This document shows, in pieces, positions 47,483 to 57,762 of a stretch of 64,000 bases of DNA. The notes under the pieces are model-generated. The model worked only from the letters and a program-made list of their open reading frames with translations, had not been told where the DNA came from and did not search any database. The position numbers and the translations under genes are program-made. Source of the DNA: Agapanthus africanus (taxonomy: Eukaryota; Streptophyta; Magnoliopsida; Asparagales; Amaryllidaceae); NCBI GenBank assembly GCA_030015575.1, contig JASDDO010000026.1:189373739-189437738 (forward strand), given 5' to 3'. Numbering within the stretch: position 1 is the stretch's first letter; every line of letters starts with the position of its first letter.

Positions 47483-49514
47483 TGTTAGTGTATATGCCCT
47501 AGAGGCCATTACTGTATCATACTAGCTTGTATATTACTTAATGGAAGCTTGGGATATTCACAGTTGTATATACAATCTTGCTCGAAATGGTAGTATGCTA
47601 CTTGGTTTGTCTCTGCTTTAATATGTGCATGTGTTTCTTTTAGCATATTGCTGGTATACATATTAGTAGAGCCCTTAGGATCTTTGCTTGATTACCAGCG
47701 TTGTGATGGCGCTCGCACTCGTGGGAGCTGGGTAATCTATAAGCACATCCTTATACAGGTCCCTGGTCGTTGGACTATCGAGACAGGGCATCGATACTCC
47801 GGAGTAGACTAGCGTATGCGCTTCTCATCCCAGTGTGGGAGACGGTCTGTCCCACAGCCGTTAGTACGTCGTACTTGGGATAGTATGCGGGTGCTCGTTA
47901 GGTTACGAGTACACTGGACAGGACTCGTCGGGAACTGTTGGTTGGTAATATACCTATCGTCAGTTATCAGTTCCCAGGTGACATGAGTACAGCTTAGTCC
48001 GCTGACTTGACACTGTCACTTCGCCTCGAGTGTGTTCCCACTGCACTTTGATTACTACCCTACCACGGCTCAAAGGAGCTGTGCAAACAGGTAGTTTTTG
48101 GGTGCAGTCCCGAAGCACTCGGAGGCAGTGACGGTTAGACAGGATTCGTCTCTCCCGGTATTGGGGGTTGACATCGCGCTGTGTCCAGGAGAGCCATTAC
48201 ACGAGTAGTCCCTGGCCAGGGCAAGCGAGATATACTGGTAGGCTTCCAGTGTTATCTCAGGGTGTTCTGGGCTTCACTCCGACACGACTTGTACCGCTAT
48301 TAGGGGACTGACGTTCACCGCCCCCCTAGGCCCGCCATGCGATGTATCAGACGAACAGACCGGACTGTACGGAGACTGTCACATACAGGCTCAGTAGGAG
48401 AGCAGATGGGGTTCACCTCGTCAGTCTTCTTATCGACATCTACCTGGGGACCGTTACGTACAGCTAGTGCCGCTTGCGGTCTGTGGTTAAACCCACTGCC
48501 AGCGTAGTGTCGAGTCTTTAGAGTCCCACACAGAGAGCTATTCGCCTTTAGGCAAAACGAGTAGAGGTCGCATGGTTTTGCGACAGGGTTCGTTCGCATC
48601 CGCGCACTTGTGCACGTTTGCTGTCCGGACAGTCTATACTAGCGGGCTTTGGTTTAAGCCGGATCCTAGTATATGATTTGAGATTGGTTTTTCTCATTGT
48701 GTTCGTGTTCCTCGGATCACGAATGCGGGTGCGTATGCACAGTTGCTTGAGATTGAGGGAGAGGACCTTGATTAGGGTTGATGGTTGTTGTCATTTTATT
48801 AACCCTAATATTTATGTGTGTGTTATTGTTAATTAGTAATTAGTTTAATAATTATCCATGGTTGTGGTTTTTGACCTTTTGACTTCTTTGACTTGTTGAC
48901 CAAGGTTGACACTTTGACCATCATAATTTCTTTTGGAAGATGCTTTTTGATCTTTGCAATTTGAAATGATAATGGTCATGTCATGATTTACCATGATAAT
49001 TATCTAGCTAATTATTCAATTAAAATTATACACACATATTAGTGAGAAAGGCTCACAAATAATTCATTCTCTCATTTTCTTTTCTCTCTCTTGCTCATCC
49101 TCTCCCTCAAGCTCTCTCCCTCTCATGTGTTGAGAAACAAAAAGCTTGAGAAAAACCCTCTCTTGATCTTCTCTACTCACTTCTAGGGTTCAAGTCTTAG
49201 CATTTCTTGCACTCTAGTTACTCCTAGCTTGGAGTTGAAGCTAAAGGTGGTGGCTTTCGGGTGGATCCTTCTTTGACGGGAGAAGACAAGCAAGGTGATC
49301 CTTTTCTACCATACCTAGGAGCAAGGAGAGAAGGACTAAAGACCAAAGGTATAACCTTTCTACAACTTTGTTAGTTGTTAGTTTACTTTAGCTAGTTTTA
49401 GTTTAGCAAAGATCCTCACAAGCTTAGTCCATGTTGCCTAAGTCATTAAAAATCCGATTTTTATTATGTTTTCCGCCTCCCCGTAAGCACCGGGGTGGGC
49501 AACACGGACTTACA
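47483..49514 (+). repeat. 3' LTR of inner A
   Basis: 2032 bp, the same length as the 5' LTR and identical to it by eye except at 47502 (G against T at 39431). Confidence 0.96.
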
Positions 49515-51091
49515 GTTTTGCCCCATGCTCTTATGACCTTGACTTTGGACAAAATATCATAAGTCACATGTCAAGTTCTACCCGTCATTCTCCTGGTTAA
49601 TTTGGACCCACCCGTACCTACCCTTGACTTTGGCCAAAATGGCAGCACGACTGTCCCAAACCAACGCATCTATCTATGCTGCACATGAATACCCAATAGC
49701 TACCAATCACTATGCCTTGACTTTGGCCAAAATACATAGCTTGAATACTTTTTGACCATTCATGTGGAATGACGGAGGGCTACAAATGGTTTTGGCGAAA
49801 CCGTGAACGTAGTGAACTTGATATACTCGATGGAACGAGATAGCTTTTAAAAGGAGTGGTTCAAGCTCCGCGTTTAAAAGTTTAGTTTTGAAAAGAACCG
49901 AGTGGTTTTCAAAGTATTCCAATCGACTTTTACTTGGTTTATTTTCTTGCATTAGTTCTTTTAATGCGTCCCATCATTTAATCCTACCATTGCAGAAAAC
50001 AACCAAAATATGACGTACGCTTATGCCATTCGCATTCGCCACGGGGCCCCGTCATCACCCGTTAGGTTACTTAACTAACGACAGAGCGGGGGTTGGGCTA
50101 GCGCGGCTGTAAAACATAAGCAACGCCTAAATAGTTATAGTATATAGATATATAGCAATGATAGACATTACAGATCACAGATGAATACATTGGATATACT
50201 AGGAATCCGCAATCCGTTCGAGCCTGCAACGAAAAGCGGATTACACAGTCGCGGTGAATAGCCAATACCCCACCCAAGACCCCTACGGGTGCGGCAAACT
50301 ACCCGCCAAGTACCCGAAGCGAAGCAACCTCCCTCAACACCGTGAGTAGGCCACTCGGCACTTCGAGATACCCGGTAGTTTGTGCACCCCTCCATGGGTC
50401 AATCCTAGGAGCAAAAACAGTAAAAAGAATTATACAATGACGGCTACAACCCCGACCCGGTTGTGCGGCCAAACAAATAATATTACATCAATTTACATAT
50501 TACTTGAATGAAAGAAAAAGAAACACTCATCTCACATCCACCCCGGCTATTCACCCGCGACAATCCAACGCATTCATATACACATACCATCAACCAACAC
50601 AGATCACAGATATATATAACCCCCACTAATCGACTTATAGCGATTAGCAGACGTTCAATACATATAAACATCACATATATAACCCATTAGTCAAAGTGTA
50701 GTGAAGTTCGATCAAAAAATACGGATTTATAGGCCCCCAAAAGCAAATTTCTTTTCTGGAAAAGCTGGGCACAAATAAACCATCTTAAAATTCCTAAAAC
50801 CATGTCAGAAGAACACTGCACCAAACTCGATCCAGAACCGAGTCAAAACGGCCGCGGTTCCGCGGCAATAGGCATGCTTTTGCCGCGGAACCTCCGCGCT
50901 TTAAGCGATTCACTGGATCGTTTTTGGTGGCTTTCTTCACAAAACCCTGAGATGATTTTTGACGTAAGATTTATTTTATTTTGAGCAGAAAAAATTTCAA
51001 CAGAAAGTTAGGGTTTTGCGTTTTTAGTTTTGTTATTTTTTCCGATTGAACTTCCATACACTTTACTACCTAGCTAGTTTATGTTTAGTTA
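49515..51091 (-). mobile_element. Outer A leader, LTR-proximal part
   Basis: Continuation of the outer element's leader on the far side of the inner insertion. It carries the triple repeat (49537-49555 with one change, 49622-49640, 49715-49733; spacings 85 and 93 nt) and the GC-rich hairpin (50856-50892). Confidence 0.9.
50856..50892 (-). other. GC-rich leader hairpin of outer A
   Basis: Perfect 12-bp arms (GGTTCCGCGGCA at 50856-50867 and its complement at 50881-50892) with a 13-nt loop. The loop differs from that of inner A. Confidence 0.65.
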
Positions 51092-51104
51092 GGCTCTGAT
51101 ACCA
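51092..51104 (-). other. Primer binding site of outer A
   Basis: The minus strand reads TGGTATCAGAGCC, next to the 5' LTR. Confidence 0.93.
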
Positions 51105-51105
51105 C

Positions 51106-53149
51106 TGTAAGTCCACGTTTCCCACCCCGGTGCTTGCGGGGAGGCGGAAAACGGAATAAAAATCGGATTTTTACTACTCTAGGCAACATGGACTAGACAA
51201 AGTCGGGATCTTTACTAAACAAAACTAACAAAAAGCTAACTAGAAATTAGCTACAAGGAAGAATGGTTATACCTAGGGCTTTATGTCCTTCTCTCCTTGC
51301 TCCTTGGAGTGTAAGAAAGAGATCGCCTTGTCGCCTTCTCGAGTCGAAGAAGGATCCACCCGAAAGCCTCAATCTTTGGCTTCAACTTCAAGCTAGAAGT
51401 AACTAAGGTGCTAGATGTGCTAATCCTAGAACCCTAAATGAGAGTAGAGATTATCTAGAAGAGGTTTTCTCTCAAGCTCAAGTGTTTTTCAACACATGAG
51501 AGGGGAGAGCTTGAGGAAGAGGAAGAGCAAGAGAGAGAAAGTATATGATAGAATGAGAGAATAATGAAGTATTCTCACATATATGTGTGAATTATTGTAA
51601 ATTGAAAATTAGTGAGATAATTGTCATGGCTTAATCAAGACATGACCATTATCATTTCATTTTTAATTCAAATTGCAAGGATCAAAGAGCATCTTTCAAA
51701 TGAAATGATGATGGTCAAATTGTCAACCTAGGTCAACAGGTCAAGAATGTCAAATGGTCCACAACCCTAACCATGCACAATTAGATTAAACTAATTTCAA
51801 TTAACCATAATACACACATAAGCATTAGGGTTAGCAAATTGACAATGGTCATTAACCCTAATCAAAGTCCTCTCCCTCTGTCTCAATCAACTGTGCATAT
51901 GCACCCGTATTCGTGATCCGAGGAACACGAATACAAAGAGATAAAACCAATCCCAAATCATATACTAGGATCTGGCTTAAACCAAAGCCCTCTAGTATAA
52001 GCTGTCCGGACAGCAAACGTGCACAAGTGCGCGGATGTGAACGAACCCTATCGCAAAACCATGCGACCTCTACTCTTTTTGCCTAAAGGCGAATAGCTCT
52101 CTGTGTGGGACTCTAAAGACTCGACACTACGCTGGCAGTGGGTTTAACCACAGACCGCAAGCGGCACTAGCTGTACGTAACGGTCCTCAGGTAGATGCCG
52201 ATAAGAAGACTGACGAGGTGACCCCATCTGAACTCCTACTGAGCCTGTATGTGATAGTCTCCGTACAGTCCGGTCTGTTCGTCTGATACATCGCATGGCG
52301 GGCCTAGGGGGCGGTGAACGTCAGTCCCCTAATAGCGGTACAAGTCGTGTCGGAGTATAGCCCAGAACACCCTGAGATAACTCTGGAAACCTACCAGTAT
52401 ATCTCGCTTGCCCTGGCCAGGGACTACTTGTGTAATGGCTCTCCTGGACACAGCGCGATGTCAACCCCCGATACCGGGAGAGACGAATCCTGTCTAACCG
52501 TCACTGCCTCCAAGTGCTTCGGGACTGCACCCAAAAACTACCTGTTTGCATGACTCCTTTGAGCCGTGGTAGGGTAGTAATCAAAGTGCAGTGGGAATAC
52601 ACTCGAGGCGAAGTGACAGTGTCAAGTCAGCGGACTAAGCTGTACTCATGTCACCTGGGAACTGATAACTGACGATAGGTATAATACCAACCAACAGTTC
52701 CCGACGAGTCCTGTCCAGTGTACTCGTAACCTAATGAGCACCCGCATACTATCTCAAGTACGACGTACTGACGGCTGTGGGACAGACCGTCTCCAATGCG
52801 GGGATGAGAAGCGCATACGCTAGTCTACTCCGGAGTATCGATGCCCTGTCTCGATAGTCCAACGACTAGGGACAAGTATAAGGATGTGCTTATGGATTAC
52901 CCAGCCCCCACGAGTGTGAGCGCCATCACAACGCTGGTAATCAAGCAATAATCCTAAGGGCTCTACTAATATGTATATAAGCGATATGCTAAAAGAAACA
53001 CATGCACATATTGAAGTAGAGACAAACCAAGTAGCATACTACCGTTTCGAGCAAGATTGTATATACAACTGTGAATATCCCAAGCTTCCATCAAGTAATA
53101 TACAAACTAGTATGATACAGTAATGGGCTCTATGGCATATACACTAACA
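51106..53149 (-). repeat. 5' LTR of outer A
   Basis: 2044 bp, plus-strand view TGTAAGTCC...ACTAACA, followed by target duplication GCGAG at 53150-53154. One terminus-proximal change is visible (GGGCTCTATGGC where the other copies have GGCCTCTAGGGC). Confidence 0.94.
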
Positions 53150-53154
53150 GCGAG

Positions 53155-53902
53155 TAGCTATTTGGTGAAAGGCTTCGTAAGCGAGTCGGCGGCGTATCTG
53201 GCCCCGTAAGCGAGTCGGCGGCGTATCTGGCCCCGTCGTTTGAAGGATTTTTTTTCTGATGTATGCCCTCGATCTTCTTCTCAAGGGAGTCGAGTCGTTC
53301 GTGGTATCCCGATGATTCGGCATACTCTGATTTATGGCCTCTGCCGCCGGAGACCTGTGCCTGGACACGGACACGGTTCCGTTCGATGAGGTTCCTTAGG
53401 TCCCCTGGCAAGGTTGTCTTCGAGCTACCGTGGTGAGTCCCGTCCGTGCGACCCCGTCGAAGGAGGGGGTGCCGGTCATGCCTGGGTGCAGGCGAGCTGA
53501 CCGACACCTCCTCGGGAGGGACATGAGCGCGATGGGCCTCAGGGCCGGGTGTTCTGGCGAGAGACCTCGGCGTTGAGCTGTGTGCGCCCAGTGGGTCATT
53601 GAATTGGTCGCCACAGGGGATTTGCGACCGCCAGAGACAGCGAGGCGGTGCTCGGTCATGCCGACGTGGGTAGCGTCTTCTTTCCCTCTGTAGGGGTCCC
53701 GGTCTTGAGGTGGGTGAGCGGCGACCTGGGGAGAATGCCCGGCTATTTGGACACTGACGAACGCATCCACGACGGACGCGAGCCGATCTATCCAAGCAGA
53801 TAGGGCGTGAATGGAGTTCGGGGGAGGAGGGAATCCTCCAGCATCTCCATTGTGAGGAGGGCGACGGCTGGTGCTTGGATCATCGTGGTGATCGCTCGCC
53901 AT
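53155..53902 (-). pseudogene. Tat gypsy gag, N-terminal part
   Basis: The minus-strand ATG at 53902 begins MASDHHDDPSTSRRPPHNGD and a Pro/Arg-rich low-complexity region. The frame shifts near 53400-53700 and continues toward the TKPFTK block at the A insertion, which is followed at 32929 by LAVHVSSRNKTPKVSLFDGK. A stop occurs just before the break. A 29-bp tandem duplication (GTAAGCGAGTCGGCGGCGTA, 53180-53238) disrupts the frame further. Gag would form the particle, but this copy is dead. Confidence 0.75.
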
Positions 53903-53968
53903 GAAGTTGAGATCAGAAGGTGAACTTTCGTTGAGTGGAACTAGCGTTTCCCACAGATGGTGCCAACT
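53903..53968 (-). other. Tat gypsy leader and primer-site region
   Basis: The minus strand reads TTGGCACCATCTGTGGGAAA (53948-53967) just after the LTR end. A TTGGCGCC-TCTGTGGGAA block at this place is usual in Tat-type elements. The leader before the gag ATG is only about 66 nt. Confidence 0.65.
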
Positions 53969-54801
53969 GATGGATATCTGGATCTTCTTCAGATGTTACT
54001 TTCCGTTGGTCTGCAGCGAGTGGAGACGAGCAGATGAGATTGAGTTGGGAGGTTGCCTCCTGAAGCGTGTGGATCTCAATAGGCTTGAAGTGGTTGAAGC
54101 CGAGCTACCTGCAAAGAAGTCCCGGGGTGGTTGTGTCACCGAGGACCCTCCGACGATCAAGTTAAACGGGCTAAATGGGCAGAGTAGCCGCCTATTGGGG
54201 TAAATTGCCTTACCTGAGTCGTCTGAGAGAGGGGTTTATATAGTGGCAACCATGGGCTGGCGGGCCCAGGCGTTACGCTTGCATGAACGGCGGGATTCCC
54301 CACTGATGACGAGATACACACGTTAATGGGGAATGTGATGGCGTGGAACGCGGGATCGTGGGCGGCGGGTATCTCGTGTCTGGCGCGATTCGCGGAGCCG
54401 TGGCGGAGACGCCTGTGATTAGTGCTGTGGGTCGGTCGATGAGACCGAGGAAGCTAAGCTTGGCGGGAGGCTCGGGAACGAGCGGGAGGCCGAGCGAGCT
54501 TGGTTCTGTGATAGCTCGCAGGCGAGCTAGGGGGTTGAGGGAACTCAGCGTGTAGGAAAGCTCGGAGGAGAGCTAGGCGGCTGAGGGAACTCAGTGTGTG
54601 GGAAGGCTCGGAGGCGAGCCCACGGTTGTTTGTAAGGCGAGCATGGGAGTGGTCTGGAAGGCCACCGAAGGTCGGGCACATCCTCGGGTCGAGGGCCCGG
54701 GACATGCTTCCAATGTACCGTTCTTGATCCTTTCTCGTAGGTTTTGGGACACGTCACTTGCCATGTGTCATGATCTGGGGAAACCCCGGTATCGAGTATC
54801 A
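53969..54801 (-). repeat. 5' LTR of the Tat gypsy element
   Basis: About 833 bp bounded by TGATGGATATC and CGAGTATCA in the plus-strand view, ends that form TGAT...ATCA. It is GC-rich, with a repeated GGGAACTCAGYGTGTRGGAA block at 54538-54603. The outer boundary is inferred from the terminal dinucleotides only, as no second LTR is in the window. Confidence 0.6.
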
Positions 54802-55540
54802 TCAAGTTCTGATAAAAAGTAAAAATTAGCAAGTCATCAATAAATTCTGTACCATTTGAATCTAGACAGGTTTAAAAAACATGCTTAATTTTCGGACAGT
54901 TTGCTTAGAGCCATGATTCATATAATTATTTTTTAGAGGGAGATTTTGTGCTCTGCCAATGTCCTGTATCACTGTTACAAGTTTACCATGTTGATTGTTT
55001 GAGTGGTACAAAGGCTTGAAACTTTTATTGATAAATGTCTAGCAGTTTCTTTATTTTATGTTGTGATAATCGAAATTATTTTGGTATTAGGGTTAGTTTC
55101 TCTTTGTGGATTGTTATTACTTACTTACATCAAAAGACTAAACATCATGTATGTTTTTTTTAGATCTATGACGTCTGAGAAATGAAAATGAAACAAGGCG
55201 TAAAGGATTTGTTGTCATTAATTTCGGTTCTAGCTGGATGAAAAAAGCGTAATTTTTTTGGTGAAACATGTTTCAAATTATCAAATTTGAGGGTTATTTG
55301 GAGAGACCGCTTTTGGATGAGCATTAAATGATTAGAAAGAGTTGGATTTGGTTGAATAACCAGCCTACTTTTTAAGTGATGGACAATGATGTCCACGAAC
55401 CATTAGGCATCAATACTTGTTCCCTGATTGGTCTGGCATACTTTATTCTCAAGAATAATTCTAGCTTGTGCGAGTTTGTGGATTGCTTACAAGGCAATAA
55501 CACTACTGGGATTATGGAAACTTAAGATAGTTGTGAGGAC
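54802..55540. other. Unassigned AT-rich DNA
   Basis: Flanking DNA between the Tat LTR and the CACTA-like element. I see no coding motif, terminal repeat or RNA gene in it. Confidence 0.5.
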
Positions 55541-56747
55541 CATTATTACAAAAATCCCTTTTGGTCACTGTTTAAACTGTAACCAAAATCCCTTTTGGTC
55601 ACGGTTTAAACCATGACACAACCGTTACCTAAAACCCTGTAATCAAAAGTTTGATCACAGTTCAAGTGGCCATATAAAGAAATGGTCACGGTTATACCCG
55701 TGACCATATCATGGGCATTATATAAAAAAAACTCCCCCTCCCTCCTCTATCAACCTCCACCTCAATTTCAAATTCAGCACCTAAAATTAAACTTAGCTAC
55801 ATCCCAAACAATCATGGCATCAGCAACAACCAAACCAACATCAAGCAACAAAATTAACATATCTCAAAAATTCAATTCGCTTATCTCAATTTGAAGTCTT
55901 AAGTTCCAAAATCCCTCATTTGCCCCTAAAAGTGCGACAAACATAAAAAAATTGGTCGAAATACACATCAATTGCTAAAAAAACATAGGACAGTAAATCG
56001 AAGACCTTATCTTCACTTTGAGCTGCACCACTTTGGATCTTGACCTCTTGGATGAAGAATTTTAGAGAGAGAAAGAGAAGATAGGAAAAAATCTTCTTTT
56101 TTTAAGGAAGTAGAAGCAAGTGAGAAGATAGGAAAAAAACTCTCTAGATCTTCTGCAACACCTCACGATCTCTTCTCGAATTGCTCGAAGCCAAACCTGA
56201 TATTTAGCGTAGATCCGTACATGAGATTGAGAATCATCCACTTTTTCTCCATCATGTTCCTATGATTCTAAATCACCAAATAAACAAAGCTAGGTATGGT
56301 TTGATCTTCAAAAGAAAAAAATGCAAACTTTCAAAAAAAAGTTGGGGTTTTTACGATCTCCAGCGATGATGAATGCGACGTCGTGGCCATGGAGCTGAGG
56401 CGGTGGCCACAGAGGCGTAGCGATGGCCAGGGGGCGAGGAGAGGCGACGGAGGGTTTCGACGGTGCTCGACTATGAAGGCGACGGCGACGGAGGAAATGA
56501 CTAGCTCTAGCTAGGCGGAAGAAAATTTGGGATGGAGGGAGTTTTTCAGGAGTGAAAATGAAGGGCTCGAAGGGATTTGGGAGAGAGGATTTGGGGTTTT
56601 ATGGATCAAGGGTTATAGGGCCCGCCTCAAGTTTGATTTGGTCACGGTTATACCCATGACCAAATCCCTTGCAACCGTAATTCAAATATGGTAACGGATT
56701 TAACCGTGACCATATCCTTATTACCGGAACCCATATTTGCAGCAGTG
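55541..56747. mobile_element. Short CACTA-like DNA transposon, non-autonomous
   Basis: About 1.2 kb bounded by CATTATTACAAAAATCCC and, inverted, CACTGCTGCAAATATGGG. These degenerate terminal repeats differ mainly by transitions. Both subterminal regions hold clusters of GGTCACGGTT and its complement (near 55565-55710 and 56640-56725), often as palindromes such as GGTCACGG-TATA-CCGTGACC. Clustered subterminal repeats of this kind bind CACTA transposase. The middle has an AT-rich part and a GC-rich part (56360-56510) with no transposase. The 3-bp target duplication is not evident (GAC left, GTG right), so the exact ends are uncertain. Confidence 0.6.
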
Positions 56748-57124
56748 GTGGTTTTGGATTACTTTCTATTATATATCTTTTCACAAAAGAGTTGATGACG
56801 CAACGGAAAATTGATGTCGGTCTCAGGTGATTTGAAAATCTCGAATTCCAAATTTGTTTTACAAATGATCAGATAGAATAATACTGATGTAAATGACTGG
56901 ATACATAGAAACCATTAGCGGAACTAGAATTTTCATTCAACGGGGACACATGCGATAAGGTAAAATTAAAATTTCTAAGTGCTCAGTACATAAAAATGTT
57001 TTTAAATAATAAATTTATAAATTTATTTAATCATTAATGAAACAACTTTTGTTTGCATAACAGTTTTGCAAGAGTTTATCTCAAACTATCTCATACAACG
57101 ATGTGTATTGGATATAGTACTTTC
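56748..57124. other. Unassigned AT-rich DNA
   Basis: No coding motif. A segment at 56930-56950 (CGGAACTAGAATTTTCATTC) looks like an interspersed plant repeat, but I cannot name it. Confidence 0.4.
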
Positions 57125-57762
57125 TGAAAGTCGATATCACACGCCCTACAGGTTCTGTGGAGAGACGGAATTTACATAAAACAATTTTTACACTAAGCAA
57201 CATCGACTAAACTTCCAAAATCAACCAAAAACCTTGACTAAAAAAACACAGAAAAGTTCTGATCTACTATGATAGTGATTTATACCTTTATGATACTGGT
57301 CCTTCGGATCTTCTTGTCCCCTTCTTGAGCTCATAGATGGTACGGATCGAGCATGGTCGTCGGCTTTCTCGTATCAAAGACGATCCATCTGAGATTCTAT
57401 GGTTCATGATCTAAACTCAAGAATGAGGTAACTAAACTATCTAGTTTGCTAATCTAGTTAATTTAGGAGATGTAGAGAGTTAACTGGACTAATTTATCTC
57501 AAAATACCCTAGGTTTCACAACACATGTGAGGGTTAGGGTTTGAGGAAGAAGGAGGAGAGCCCAGGAAAGAGAATGTGAAAATTAGAATGAATGAAGAAT
57601 GGCTAAACTCTAAACTATCAAACATGCATTATTTTCATAGAATAATGCAACCATGCTTGAAAAGTAATAACAATGAATAAACAAAATAAATAGCCGTGCA
57701 TCAAACCGTGCTTTGAATAAGTCATCTATCCACCTCATTATCTATTTTCCAATAAATAGATA
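57125..57762 (-). repeat. Copia LTR fragment related to A'
   Basis: Starts about TGAAAGTCGATATCACACGC and aligns, with much divergence, to the primer-proximal part of the A' LTR (2528-3200): CTACTATGATAG, CCTTCGGRTCTTC, GCTAATCTAGT, CTAGGTTTYACAACACATG. No primer site precedes it, so it is the left end of a minus-strand 3' LTR or a solo LTR. Element D cuts it at 57762, and the rest presumably lies beyond D, outside the window. Confidence 0.6.

Larger units (their letters stand above)
39412..49514 (+). mobile_element. Copia element A, inner copy, intact and young
   Basis: A complete 10.1 kb copia element: two 2032-bp LTRs, initiator-Met primer site, 2.1 kb leader, one uninterrupted gag-pol frame and a polypurine tract. 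By eye the LTRs differ at one place only (T at 39431, G at 47502). It lies in the leader of the outer A element in the opposite orientation. The flanking target duplication is T-rich and imperfect (TTTTT at 39407-39411, GTTTT at 49515-49519). It looks autonomous and recently inserted; the exact copia lineage is not resolved here. Confidence 0.97.
32930..53149 (-). mobile_element. Copia element A, outer copy (split by inner A)
   Basis: A minus-strand copia element of about 10.1 kb once the inner element (39412-49514) is removed. It has LTRs at both ends, a perfect target duplication GCGAG (32925-32929 and 53150-53154), primer site at 51092-51104 and polypurine tract at 34959-34969. Its gag-pol is full length but carries three nonsense changes and one frameshift. 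It is inserted in the gag of the Tat element. Confidence 0.96.

Noticed and set aside
55501..55510. CACTACTGGG as the left end of the CACTA-like element
   Set aside because: The terminal repeat at 55541 matches the inverted right end better, and no 3-bp duplication supports 55501.
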